Both the position numbers and the translations under genes were made by a program. Below are positions 10,901 through 23,489 of a stretch of DNA of 64,000 nt, one piece after another. Below the pieces are notes generated by a model, which worked only from the letters and a program-made list of their open reading frames with translations, was not told the origin of the DNA and did not search any database. Position 1 is the stretch's first letter, and every line of letters begins with the position of its first letter. Source of the stretch: Floccularia luteovirens (lineage: Eukaryota; Basidiomycota; Agaricomycetes; Agaricales; Squamanitaceae); assembly GCA_009739215.1 (NCBI GenBank), contig VSJF01000011.1, forward strand, positions 1,116,001 through 1,180,000, in the 5' to 3' direction.

Positions 10901-12469
10901 AACAGTATGGTAATCCTCATCAAGGACAAGTGTTCCCTACGCAACAACACGACAATACCCGCAGCTCTTCCTTCCAGGAACGTGTTAACCAACGCCAAGC
11001 CCAATCAACAAATGACCATTTCAGTCCTCGCCAACCAGTCCAGCATTATGACAACCCAACTGCCCCCTCTATCAATATCGAGTCTCCAGCTCCTGTCGGC
11101 GGGAGGGACAAAATGGCCGATATAAAACGTATGGAGGCTATGAGAGTAGAGCCTAGTGGTAGTGAGGTGAATAATATAAGGAGGGTTGATAAAGGCAAGG
11201 GCATAATGGAAGGTGAAAGACCCGGAATGAATAATTCATCTGTGGTTTCCCCAAGAATAAACATCGAGCAACCCAGGATAAATGTTGAAATTCCAAGGCT
11301 TCAACACCAAGATGCACCTTTAGTTAACACCGAATCTCATAGAAATGATACGGACCGGTCATCGTATAGACCAATAATCAATATTGAACCGCCTAGAGTC
11401 GACCCAAACAATTCGCCTCAAGGACCAATGATCAACGTCAAACCTGCCCCAAGCGTACATGTAGAACCGCCATCCCCGATTCAGAGGAGAGGAGAAGTAC
11501 CTCAAGTACAGGTCTATGACGTCCCTGAAATTAGTTTCTCGGTGACTAGCGACGAAACCAGCTATGGTGGGCAACAGCCGCAGAATCAGCACGAGGCTAG
11601 CCCGAGGCAACCACGTCGGGTGCTTCCCCAGGGACCCGTCATTCACCCACCTGGAGTGCGCCAGGGTATGATTTGTGCAGGGTGTCATGGTCCGATCATT
11701 GGACGCATCGTGAGTGCTATGGGTGTGCGCTGGCATCCGGGATGTTTCAAATGTACGATCTGCGATGGATTATTGGAGCATGTCAGCTCATTTGAGCGTG
11801 ACGGTCGTCCATATTGCCATCTTGACTATCATGAGGTGCGTCGATATTTTGTAGAATTCTCGGCTGTCAAACTAATTGTCTCATCGATGAATGCAGAATT
11901 TTGCACCCCGTTGCTACTCTTGTAAAACCTCAATAATTGAGGAGAGGTTCATTAGCCTTGATGATCCTGCACTCGGGAAAAGGGCGTATCATGAACAACA
12001 CTTTTTCTGTGCGGAATGTGGTGATCCCTTCTTGTCTCCTTCTGCCTTTAGTGGCAACGGTAAGTCCTATATCATTTATTTTGAACGGGACTTGACCTTA
12101 TCTCTTCATCCCGTAGGCGAACTGTCATTAAACGGAGACGGTGAATTCGAAGGCTTCACTGTCTACAAAGGTCATCCTTATTGTGAGGCCTGTCATGTGA
12201 GGTTACGCTTCCCTAAATGTAAACGGTGTAAGCGGAGCATCCGGGAAGGCGATGAAGCCGTAGAAGCCCTTGGAGGCAAGTGGTGTTGGAGTTGTTTCAT
12301 TTGTGCTGTGAGTACCAGTCTATCCGCTCGAGCTTTATAGCGATGCTCATGACCTTTATTTACATCTCAGGGATGCGAAAAACCGTTCGAAGACCCTTCA
12401 TTTTTCCAAAGAGGTGATAAACCTTTTTGTGAACGATGTTTTAGCATCATACTACGGAATGAGGTTTGA
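7960..12469 (+). CDS. Large paxillin-like LIM-domain protein (Pxl1-like)
   Basis: Probable cytoskeletal or Rho-signalling scaffold with three C-terminal LIM zinc fingers, the layout of fungal paxillin-like Pxl1. The first exon (7960-11835) encodes about 1290 residues of low-complexity sequence: a Q/P-rich start, S/T/P-rich segments, an acidic patch (residues about 510-530), a long R/E/S-rich part, and an INIEP-type repeat region (residues about 1035-1175). Exons 11897-12059, 12117-12307 and 12371-12469 complete the LIMs: CAGCHGPI...WHPGCFKCTIC, CYSCKTSI...HFFCAECGDPF, and CKRCKRSI...WCWSCFICAGCEKPF, ending CERCF. Zinc ligands are intact by eye. The ATG at 7960 is the first in frame. The scaffold role is inferred from domain order. 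Confidence 0.9.
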
Positions 12470-12823
12470 GTACGCCGTTTGAAAACCAATTTTTGGCATT
12501 CCATTCCATATTATATATATTTTCCCACTTTTCCCCCTCGCCCATTTCTCTTTGTAGATATATACAAATATCTCAATGCTTTCTCAAACTAGAAAATGTA
12601 GATTGTTGTATCTATAGAATTAGTCTCACGAATGCTCTCGCAGTGCTATACACCATTATGTTTCTGGATTGATCTCGAAAAGTTGAAAAGCTTCAACTGT
12701 TCTCCGCGACGTGCTTATTTAATTGGCAATGATGATAGAATCAAACAATCGCATACAAATTCGGTATAAATAACTGAACATCACATCGTCAGGTCATAAA
12801 GCAAGCTTGACAGTTCATAAACC
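12470..12823. other. Intergenic region between LIM gene and small unknown gene
   Basis: This 354-base gap is AT-rich at its start, consistent with the 3' end of the LIM gene, and ends in the leader of the next gene with a TATAAATA-like string near 12765. No coding sequence was seen. Confidence 0.4.
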
Positions 12824-13535
12824 ATGGCTACACCTAACAAAAATGAAGATATCGATGGCGATAGCAGATATTTTCTGTCCTCTTCACCTACGGATCATCC
12901 GGCCGCAGAACAGCCAGCTAATACCCAGAACAATATTGAATACACTCACGCAGCAACACAAGAGCGATCTCTAACTGAACTAATAGATGAAGAATTTCCT
13001 CCTTTTGATCACCGAACAACAGTTGTTACACCGTTTGAAGAGGAACTAACGAGAGATCTTAATTTTGAGCAAGGTGAGTTGATATATGCGATGCTTTTTG
13101 CTATGAAATTGTATTTGGCGCATATATTCACGTTTTATCGCTTGTTTCTGTTGTGTAATCTCGTAGAATTGGGGTCAATGCTCCTGGAACTACTAATAGA
13201 GACTCATGCTTGGGCTGCTGCTCGACCAAGGCATGAAAGTCAAGCTGCAGCGCGAAGATTCGAAAGCATGGTCGAATCAGTTATGGACATGGAAAAAAAA
13301 CAAGGCATGTGCTCTTCGGCCTCTTCATCGTCACCATCATTCCGCAGTCGCTTCCTTGGTATGGTCTTCCCATTGCCTATGTGGCTATGTTGTGGTATTT
13401 CCTGATCGTTACTTACTAACTTTTCTTCTCTTGGTGTCTCCTGGTATTACAGAGAAGACACGAGAACGTTTGGGTGAATTTGTGAAGCGAGTGAAAACTG
13501 CATTGGCTGCACTTACGGATATCAGTAATTTCTGA
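12824..13535 (+). CDS. Hypothetical small helical protein
   Basis: Not recognised. Three exons (12824-13073, 13167-13358, 13453-13535) with good GT/AG borders give about 174 residues. The N-terminal 60 residues are polar and acidic; the middle (ELTRDLNFEQELGSMLLELL, then RRFESMVESVMDMEKKQ) and the C-terminus (EKTRERLGEFVKRVKTALAA) look amphipathic-helical, suggesting a coiled-coil partner in a complex. A serine run separates the two helical parts. Small coiled-coil subunits such as kinetochore DASH or BLOC components have this look, but there is no motif to support a choice. Confidence 0.6.
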
Positions 13536-13804
13536 CTTGTTGGTAGCTACATAGATTATGATGGTTATTACCCCTAGGGTGACCGCCAGTTACTGATTTG
13601 GGTGAGGTATTGAACGTGACCCTCCTTTATTTTCCCACGAGGTGCAGCCACGTCTTCTGTAAAGTTGCAGTATAGCGCGTAAAATCATAGGCTCTGATTG
13701 TTGTATATTGGCCTCAATCACTTCTCATTCTAAAATCCAGTTCATATCACACTATAGGTCTCCTACAATTCTCTTGAAAACGCACTCTTAGACATATTGC
13801 GAGC
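13536..13804. promoter_or_regulatory. Promoter region of the COPI alpha gene
   Basis: This 269-base gap holds the 3' end of the preceding gene and the upstream region of COPI alpha. No distinctive element was seen. Confidence 0.35.
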
Positions 13805-16800
13805 ATGTCGGTTATGCTCACGAAATTTGAGTCCAAAAGCAATCGCGTCAAGGGTGCTTGAAGATTTTTCTTATACCGATAGATTCTAAAACTAAAGTGC
13901 TCATAATACAGGCCTTGCTTTCCACCCTACTCAGCCTTTGCTCGCCGCCTCACTACATAATGGTAGTGTGCAGTTGTGGAATTACCGGATGGGTGTACTT
14001 GTGGATAGATTTGAGGAGCATGAAGGCGAGTTGAATTCGATAATTCGATACGTCTTTCATATTCTTACTTGCTTTTAGGCCCTGTAAGAGCTGTTGCTAT
14101 TCATCCTAGTCGGGCGTTGCTAGTCACTGGAGGAGACGATTACAAAATCAAGGTCTGGGGTCGGTATTTGTTCATTCAATGCCCCGCGTTCTTTTACTGA
14201 TCAGAAGCAGATATTCGACCTCAAAACCGAAGGTGCCTTTTTACACTTCATGGCCATCTCGACTACATCCGAACGGTTCAATTTCATCATGAAATGCCCT
14301 GGATCGTAAGCGGGATGATTTCAACCCAATGTCTACCACATTAATGCCCTATCAGGTTTCATGCGCTGACGACCAAACGATCCGTATCTGGAATAGCACC
14401 TCTCGTCAATGCATAGCTGTACTTACTGGCCATTCGCACTACGTAATGTCCGCTCTGTTCCACCCAAAAGAGGATCTCATCGTTTCTTCTTCGATGGATC
14501 AAACTGTGCGGGTTTGGGATATATCTGGTTTACGGAAAGGTTCACATAACTCTGGGACCCCTGGAGGTCCAAGTGGGAATGGACCAAACAACTTCGAAAC
14601 ATTCGATTCCTTTTCTACCGTCAAATATGTTCTGGAAGGTCATGACCGGGGCGTGAACTACGCAATGTTTCACCCCACTCTACCTTTAATCATTTCAGCG
14701 GCCGATGATCGTGTTATCAAAATTTGGAGGATGAGCGAAACCAAAGCATGGGAGGTCGATTCGTGTCGTGGCCACTTCAACAATGTTTCTAGCGCGCTTT
14801 TCCATCCAAAGCACGAATTGATAGTATCCTGTGGTGAAGATAAAACCGTTCGCGTATGGGACCTAGCAAAGAGAACAGCAATCCAAACTTTCAGGAGAGA
14901 GCAAGACCGATTCTGGGTTCTAGCCGCTCACCCAAATCTTAATTTGTTCGCGGCTGGACACGACAGTGGCTTGATTGTTTTCAAACTTGAACGTGAAAGA
15001 CCTGCCTTTGCCGTTCATCAGGATACCTTGTATTACGTGCGGGATAAATATGTTCGCGCATATGATTTCAACACAAGCTCCGATATAGGCTTATTGAGCG
15101 TGCGCAAGTTCGGCAGTCCCTACGTTCCTCCTCGTACTCTTAGCTTCAATCCCGCGGAGAGAGCTGTCATCCTAACCATTAGCTCTGATAATGGTCTTTA
15201 CGAATTGACAAGTCTTCCTCAACAAGCACAGGGTGAAGTGAAAGACTCTAGTGTCGATGGCAAGAAAGGTAACGGGCAAGCTGCGATATTCGTGGCTAGG
15301 AACAGGTTTGCTGTGTTGAACAAGTCAAGCCAAGTATTACTATTTTTTTTAGCGTACTGGCAAGACCTGACGACTACATTTTAGTTGATTGAAGTCCGGG
15401 ATTTAGCAAATTCTGTGGTCAAGACTATCAAACCTCCTGTCCAGACAAATGAAATTTTCTATGGGGGTACTGCGTGTCTTATTCTCAGCTCTCCAACGAA
15501 TGTGGTGCTTTATGACATTCAACAACAAAAGACCATCGCCGAGATTAATAGCCCTCCAGTCAAGTATGTTGTATGGAGTAATGATGGTAGCCTTGTCGCT
15601 CTTATGAGCAAACACAGTGAGTAAATACCCTATTGTTATGATGGAAGCATGCCAACCTAATGATCACAGCAATTACGGTGGCAAACAAAACATTCTCACA
15701 GAATAGCCTTATACATGAAACCATTCGTATCAAATCAGGTGCTTGGGATGATTCTGGAGTCTTTATTTATTCTACTCTCAATCATGTCAAGTACTGTCTT
15801 AGCCAAGGGTATGTGTTTTTATGAAAGATATCTGACTTCATTCTGACATTCCTCAGCGATCACGGTGTCATTTGTACTCTTGATAACCCAGTGTATTTGA
15901 CTCGTGTCAAAGGAAAAACTGTGTATTGCCTGGATAGGTCAGCTCGCCCCAGAACTATTACTTTTGATCCTACGGAATACCGCTTCAAACTCGCACTCCT
16001 GAAGAACAATTACGAAGAGATGTTGTACATCATCCGTACATCATCGTTGGTTGGACAGAGTATCATCTCATATTTGCAACAGAAAGGATTCCCAGAGGTT
16101 AATGATTCCTCTTTCTCATATTTTTCAAAAGCATAACGAACCTTTCGTATAGATTGCTCTACACTTTGTACAGGACACAAACACCCGGTTTGAACTTGCC
16201 ATAGAATGTGGTAACCTGGATGTAGCTATGGAAACTGCAAAAACTATCAACCGCCCCGAATGTTGGGACAGGTTGGCACAGCAGGCTTTGAAACAAGGCA
16301 ATCACAAAGTTCGCGTTCTTAGCTGCTTGAGTTATGGACTGATTATTAACAAATAACTGTTTTTAGATTGTTGAAAAAGCCTTCCAGCAAACGAAGAACT
16401 TCGACAAGCTCTCCTTCCTGTACCTTGCGACAGGAAGTACTGACAAGTTGTCAAAAATGCAAAAAATTGCAGATGCTCGAGGAGACCCCATGTCCAGATT
16501 CCACAATGCTCTATATGCTGGAGATGTGCAATCAAGAATAGCTGTTCTGAGAGACGTTGGACTTCGTGAGTGTCATGGTCTTTACTTACAATGTTGGGAT
16601 TCTTATTGTCTTCAAAACAGACCCTCTTGCTTATTTGACTGCAAAAACAAACGGATTAGATGATGTAGCTGCAGAGATTCTAGAAAATGCAGGTTTGACA
16701 GAAGCTGATATTGATGATGTCCCAACATTCGGTGCCTCAACACTTAGACCTCCTCCCGTTATTACGCCTACAACAGACCTCAATTGGCCTACAGTTTCAA

Positions 16801-18152
16801 CAGGCGATAATTTCTTCGATCGGGCACTTGCGAATGGCAGTTTAGAAGGTGGTGTGGAACCTGCATACGTTAACGGGGATGCAACCCCAGCCGCTGGATC
16901 TTCAGCATTGGATGCTTGGGCCAAAGAAGAGGAACTTCAGGATGAGATAGTTGCCGATGAAGAAGGTTGGGAGTTAGATGCAGATGGTGGCGAGTTCCAA
17001 GCTGCAATTGGTGACGACGATGTACCTGCTCCTGAAGAAGAAGAACTTGGGGCTGGCGCTTCACCTGGCGTTAGCGAAACGGAACATTGGATCAGAAATT
17101 CACCGTTAGCCGTTGATCATGTTGCTGCCGGTTCGTTCGAATCCGCTATGCAGGTAAAAAACATACCACACTTGGATATAATATTATGTACTAACCACAA
17201 CTATAGCTCTTGAACCGTCAGTTGGGTATTACCAATTTCGCTCCCCTGAAACCGTACTTCCTATCCATCTACCGCTCATCCCATACCTATCTCTCTCCTA
17301 TTGCTTCACTACCACCACTGCAACTACATGTCCGTCGCAATCCAAACGAATCATCCCTCGGTCGTGTTCTTCCCGTGGCCGTACGTTCATTGCAATCAGT
17401 TCGATCTGAACTGGCTGAAGGATATCGACTTGTCTCTGGCAACAAACTAGCAGAAGCTCAGAATACATTCCGTTCAGTTCTCCAAGCGCTTTTGTTGGTC
17501 GTTATTACCTCAGATGACGAGGCCAAGCAGGTAAGTCTTGTATGAATTTAGTTGCTTGTGACTTCTAGACTGACCTCTGTTCAGTGGCGGGAGACAATCA
17601 CAGCTTCACGTGAATATTTGCTTGGAGTTTCAATTGAGCTAGAGAGAAGGCGTGTAGTGGAAGAACAACCAGAGAATGTCCAAAGAAATCTTGAGCTTGC
17701 CGCCTATTTCACCCAATGCCAACTTCAGCCACCCCACATGCAGATTGCGCTGCGTAGTGCGATAAAAGAATTCTCCAAGGTCAACAATCAAGCTCATGCA
17801 GCAAGATTTGCAAGACGTTTGCTTGAATTGAATCCTGACCCAAAAATTGTCGCTCAGGTAAGTTATGCCACCCTTCGTTGAATTTCGCGATTTACATATA
17901 TAACTGTAGGCGCGACAACGTATTGCTGCGGGAGAACGGAACCCAAGAAACGCAGTCGAAATTGCTTATGATGAATTTACACCATTCGAAATCTGCGCAG
18001 CGACTTACACGCCGATTTATAAGGGTTCACCAGCTGTTCGCTGTCCCTACACTGACGCATCATACCTTCCAAGATTCAAAGAGCACCTGGATCCTCTTAC
18101 AGGGTTAACAGAGATAGGAGCGGAAGCGTCAGGGCTCCCTGCCTCATGGTAA
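13805..18152 (+). CDS. COP1: Coatomer (COPI) subunit alpha
   Basis: Alpha subunit of the COPI coat, which recognises di-lysine cargo with its WD40 propeller and drives Golgi-to-ER retrograde transport. The protein starts [20 protein letters not shown], the family start, and runs through WD40 repeats ([71 protein letters not shown]), the coatomer WD-associated region ([20 protein letters not shown]) and the COPI C-terminal domain, ending [18 protein letters not shown]. More than a dozen exons join in frame; the largest runs from about 14356 to 15333. No break was found. The gene appears full length (about 1200 residues). Confidence 0.95.
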
Positions 18153-18531
18153 AAAGTTAGGAGTATATGGTTTTGTTGTTACCACTAGACTGTGATTCGG
18201 GTCGGAAGATTACATAGTTGATACTTCATACTGTCCCTGTTTCCGTTTATAATTGTCGACTTTTATTTTCAGTGGCGTCCCTTTAAGAATATCACGTGAG
18301 AGTCGCGTCCCACCTTAATTCTGGAAAAACACGACAATAATTGAGACTTTCGTATATTTTTCTTAACCTTCTATTTAAAGTCCAACATTCGAAACTATAT
18401 GTACGACCAATACACAGACGAGAACATAATCCTACGACATTAATACAAAACCAGTGTCGGCGTTTACAAAGATACATCCAGTAGTTCAACGTTTAATCCC
18501 CAAACCTCAACTTTTCGCTGTGTGGCTATCT
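18153..18531. other. Intergenic region between COPI alpha and XPG-like nuclease
   Basis: This 379-base gap carries a CACGTG E-box at 18293-18298, 234 bases before the nuclease start, and an AT-rich stretch around 18350-18380. No coding sequence was seen. Confidence 0.4.
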
Positions 18532-20341
18532 ATGGGTGTTCTGGGACTGACGCCATTCATTCAAAAGACATGGTAATGTCTTCCAAACGATTCATGTGCT
18601 TGTCCCTGATCCTATCCAGCCCACAAGTGATAAAACAGCTTCCAAACCGACTACAAGGGTTAACTGGCAAGAAGATCGTCATGTAAGTATATTTTGGTAT
18701 TGTAGAAACACAACTCATATATACTATAGAGATGGAACCTTGATAACACAACGGTTACACTTTGCTCAGTCACCACACCCGTACCGACATGTCCTAGGCT
18801 GGTATAGAATCGCTGAGGAATGTAGTCAACATGGAATTGCCGTCGCATGTGTGTTTGATGGGAAAGAGCGTAACCTGGCCAAAACACATGAAGTATTTAT
18901 GATAGTAATAATTAAAGATTAAAGCCTGATTATCCACCCTAGACTGAACGCAGAAGGTATGCCAGATCTCTCACTCTGGCACGGGGATCACTCGAACGCG
19001 GCCGTTATAAACGGCTGAGTAAATTAAAAGCTGTCCTGCATCACCTTAACGAGTTGGACAAGGATGAAACTAACCTCATTAACGGGTTTCTTCAAAAATT
19101 GGATTTGGAAACGGAGCCGTCTCCTGCAGATACAGCCCAGCAGTTCCAGAAAGCAGTTTCGAGCACACCACCGGACCAAAGGCTTCCCGCAGATACCGCA
19201 GTTTCAGGAGTAAGTGCTATCCGGGGGAGCACTTACGCCGGTTTGTGGCCCAAGCGTTGTACAAACGTACAAGACGATGGAATTCCGTATACCGACACTG
19301 AAGTTTCAGATGATAATTTACTTGATATTTCAACACACGATTTGCCAGCAACCCTCAATTCACTCTATTATGACTACAGGAATAGTATGTCGCAGCTTGC
19401 TATTCTACCCGCTCCCCCTTCTAGCCCTGCGCCCCTACCATCACTACTAGCGGATACACAAACAGAACAAATCATGTCAAAAGCCCAATATAGATTGGCT
19501 GTGGAAGAAGGCAAGCTATGGCATGACCTCATCTTCCAGTCTTTTGGAACCCGCCCGCCCGTGTCTGCACCGGATGTTTCTACGTTTCCTGAGGATCACG
19601 TTGCAAATCTTGCACATCAGAGCCTTCTCATGTCAGACTCATATACACGCCGTACAAACATACCCACCATTAGTACGTATGATGAATGCAAGGAAATCCT
19701 ACAAGCCATGGGTATCCCATGTATAGAATCAAGTGGTCCCTTTGAAGCGGAAGCTTTGGCATCCTCGATGGTATTACATGGACTTGCTGACTACGTCGCG
19801 AGTGAAGATACAGTATGCTTTTATTCATAATCGAGAGACATTAATTAATGTGACATAGGATGTCCTGGTGTATGAGGTCCCCCTTATTCGAAATATTTCC
19901 ACGCGACAGGAAGACCTTACTGTTATGTCTGGAGCACATCTGCGTTCCGCTCTAGGACTGGGTCGTAATTCTTACATTGATTTTGCCTTACTCCTCGGAA
20001 CAGATTTCTCTCAGCGTATCAAAAACCTTGGACCCTCAAGAGCATATAAATTTATCAAGGAATACGGTTCAATTGAACGTATCATTGCATCTGAAATTAA
20101 GTATCCTCCCCGATTACCAATTGACATATACCTCGAACAGATAGACATCGCACGCAATGTATTCCAGAACTTGCCTCCAATTCCTCAAGGTAATTTGTTG
20201 GAACAAAAGGAGAAGGATCATGTGGAAGTAAATCATGTAATGCAACGATATGGCTTGGGAAAGGTTTTGATGAATAGTTTTGACTGGGATTATCACGGAG
20301 CTTTATCTGGCAATTATTTTGAGGATGACCCTAGCTTCTGA
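18532..20341 (+). CDS. XPG/Rad2-family PIN-like structure-specific nuclease
   Basis: Metal-dependent 5'-nuclease of the XPG/FEN superfamily, expected to cut branched DNA. Spliced exons start MGVLGLTPFIQKTC, then LQGLTGKKIVIDGTLITQRL (first metal Asp) and AVACVFDGKERNLAKTHE (second Asp). A spacer of about 200 residues with Ser/Pro-rich parts follows. The I-region reads MGIPCIESSGPFEAEALASS (paired Glu), then YVASEDTDVLVYEVP (SEDTD) and ALLLGTDFSQRI, leading into the helix-hairpin-helix (KNLGPSRAYKFIKEYGSIE). All catalytic acids seem present. The protein stops soon after the H3TH region, without the PCNA box or long C-terminus of Rad2/XPG. It is an XPG-like paralogue rather than clear Rad2, Exo1, FEN1 or Yen1. 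Confidence 0.88.
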
Positions 20342-20468
20342 ATGAAAATAACAATCATAAAAAACATTGAATCAAAGCCGGTGATATCGTACAAAAAAAA
20401 TATGCAGTTCAGGTAACTTTGGAAACCAGCGACAAATAAAGCGACGACAGAAAAACATTGATAAGAAA

Positions 20469-22360
20469 CTAGACCTTAGGAGCAAATGTGATCTCGGAAT
20501 GAGATGAATCAGCTTGATCCGCTTGACGTTTGGTCATGCTCGATTCATCTGGCGCTTGAGCTTGAACGGTCACATCATTGGCAGTATCTCGGGCAGGAGC
20601 TTGCTTGGATTCGTATCTTGTTGACGCCCACATTCTATTAGTCTGAAGCGCCGTGGTCAACATTTGGTTTCTACAAGTCAGGAATGAGACGTACAAGTGT
20701 TAACTCGACAGGATCAGCAAGCATGTCCTTCAAATCATCCCGCATATTCAGGGTACTCATCAATGACTTATAAAAAGGAAATTAAGAAATAAATTCAACA
20801 TAATAACAAACTTCCAAAATATGACTCACATTGGTGTAGATGCGTCCCAATGAGAAAGCAAATATCGTATGGATGTTAGTATCACGACTTGCAACTGTGA
20901 CGAGATGATGAGATATCAAAAGTTATAAGTATTTAGAATGGCACGGACGGAAAGTGGTCATATCTCCAATTGCGAATATGGTAGAAAATACTCCAGTCTG
21001 GATAGCACCTTGGAGCAAGCGATACAATACCGTGTTCGTTGTGCGGTAACGAGTTTGTGTTTTAGCTTGTAGCAGAAGGTAGGACATGGCGACTGTCAAA
21101 TAGGAAAAACAATACAACAATCAGTGAATCCAGGTGTAGATTAGACGTTTCATACCAGCTATGGTGACATCGGTTACAGACTGGAGAACAAGCCAAACTG
21201 TCACAATGTTCTGCACCGAATCACGTTGAGAGGGACTAAACCAGCATTGAGCAATAATAGACCAGTTCTGTCAACTGTGCGTACTCAAAGTTCTGTGACC
21301 TATATTACAGAAGAGCAGTGTTAGCTAAGAATTTATATTCTCAATTTGAAAGTTAACTACACACATGATGCCACACGCCAAACCACTTGAGAAAGCACCT
21401 AGTGCGAGGAGTATGATAACTCCGAATAGTACTCTGCTTTTTGTTAGCAAGAATATGCTGAATAAAGGGGGAGTGGTTGAGTTTCACATTTAAGATGAGG
21501 AGCACTACGAACCGGTATCCCAAGAACGCATGAATAATGATGGCTGCAAAGGCTGTTCCGATGGGAGTGAAAGTGTATGGCCATGGTGCATCTACAAATC
21601 CACACTGCTAATTTAGTGATATGCTCTTTGTGAGGAGTAATGCACAGCACATGTCAGCATGGCGGGATCAGAGATATTCGTTGAGCTACGAGAAATCTGT
21701 CAATTTGAACCCAGAGTTTCGTGCCAGTTGTGCATACAAGATGAGCCATGCCATATACACCAGACTGTAGGGTTAAGGAATTAATTAAAACAAACGGCAA
21801 AAATGAGATGTAAACCCACGTAAAGGTTTGAAAAGTATCCATAATAAAGAGAGCAAAGACCGAGAGCCTAACAATTAAATCATGAGCGCATGCTAATACC
21901 ACTTGCTTAACTATTTACTTCATCCATAATGGATCTCTGAACTCTGGTTAGAAATGTCAGACCAAGAAACATTTGGTTACATGGGAAAAGACACCTACTC
22001 TTTAGGTGATACGTCGCAAATTGGTGTGTGACCAATCCATAGAGAAAAGTGTTGACTAGAAAGTATACTCAATCAAATGCATACAATCATTAGGGTTGAT
22101 CTGACTCACAAAAAACCCCAACAAGAAGAGACCCTCAAGAATCAAAACACCTTAGGAACAGAGCTTACAATTGGATATAAATCTCGAAACGTACCAAGAA
22201 TCTTCTCATAGACACCCATCACGGCTAGAATAAGATTTGTGAAAGATAGTAAGAGATTTAATCAACTGCAGACTGTAACTGGACTGCGCTGAGAAATCAA
22301 AAGAGGGGGTACCAATTTCCAAAAGATTGATGTTGTAACATAAAGAGGATTTGGTGGCAT
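20469..22360 (-). CDS. DUF6534 seven-helix membrane protein
   Basis: Integral membrane protein of the DUF6534 family, common and often multicopy in Agaricomycetes, with no established function. Many small exons assemble to the usual order: LFLLGFFVNTFLYGLVTHQF (TM1), RDPLWMK followed by SVFALFIMDTFQTFT, then PWPYTFTPIGTA, further helices, and the conserved RGAIQTG-type segment, here RLLQGAIQTGVFSTIFAIGD, then FAFSLGRIYTNSLMSTLNMR. The cytoplasmic tail (MWASTRYESKQAPARDTAND) is polar. The start at 22360 gives a short luminal/extracellular N-terminus (MPPNPLYVTTSIFWKL) and is less certain than the rest; exact borders of the middle exons were not all fixed. Confidence 0.8.
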
Positions 22361-23489
22361 TCTGAATAATGACCTTAAGGGTTCGGAAAGCCTATACTAG
22401 TCCTTAGCCCCTTCCTGATTGTGGGACTGACGTAAAATCCCTAAAAAATAAGGGTATCGTACCAATCAACTATCATTAGAATGATACTCACACGGGAGCA
22501 TACAGCTTTTTAATATTGTATTATAATTCCAGGCTCCAAGCATACAGTAGCTCAAGCACTCGCTGGGCCACTATGACCAGAAATAGCAAGGTCGTATCAC
22601 TCTTGGAAAAACAAACCACAAGGCTCGTTTTCTTGTTGCCGTCCCTTTTCTGTATCTAATTCATACGGAATCAAACTAAACTTGGAGTGGGACTGTATCC
22701 CTGTGTTTGCTTACCTTTGAGAAAACCCACTAAACCAAGCGCATCAACTCCTTCATAATGAATGAATATCGCCATCCAGGGTCCCGGATCAGCCGAACGT
22801 GTTGCTGATAAACTTAAGATGATCTATTGCTTACATATCGCGGGAGCGTCACGGCTGTCCCACACAATCTCAATGCGTTCAAGCGCGGAAGCAAAATAAC
22901 AGGAACACTCCATCAACGTTCAACGTTCATTACTTATCCTGTCTGTCAATACAAACAACCAGGGGAATCATTACGGTTGCCTGGTTTTCACCGTAGGCAT
23001 CTGAGATCCCTTCGGTCTATGGACATCATGATCCTGTATGTCTCATTGTAAGTCGCCCCTGAATTGTTTTCCTTTGAAACGCATCCTCAGTTCGGGAGTA
23101 GGCAAGTATATCCGGAGTTACTTATCGCCCGAGTAGTCCTCGTCTGCGTATTTTTAAGTACAAAAACCACTGATGAACTTTATGATAAGCTAAAGGGGCT
23201 AGAAAGTTTTACCTCGTGGCATAAATCCAATTGTACTCCCAGAGGTGGAGACTCACTTACTTGTGTCCTGACAAAAGTTTAACCATCCTTCTTCATGAGG
23301 TCTTTCAAACTGCTGTACTATTATAAAATGTCCAGTATATGTGTAACAAAAATATGATCTGTAGGCACAGAACAGTTACGAATTTTGGGAGAAATATCCG
23401 CAGTTAGGGTCGATTTTGGTGGGAGCATTAAGTCAGGCAACACGCTGAGTGATTTATTATAATATTGATTCCGTGATGCCTGTAAATAT
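22361..23489. other. 1.1-kb region with ambiguous coding signs on both strands
   Basis: No product is recognised. On the minus strand, about 22600-23350, short open stretches with plausible splice sites read RPHEEGWLNFCQDTSSSVVF and DPGPWMAIFIHYEGVDALGL, but an in-frame stop and two competing frames prevent a clean model. On the plus strand 22827-23282 there are two open stretches, the second containing TTDELYDKLKGLESFTSWHK, with a GTAAGT...CTCAG pair between them whose phase does not fit. It could be a lineage-specific gene, a decaying pseudogene, or chance. Confidence 0.35.
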
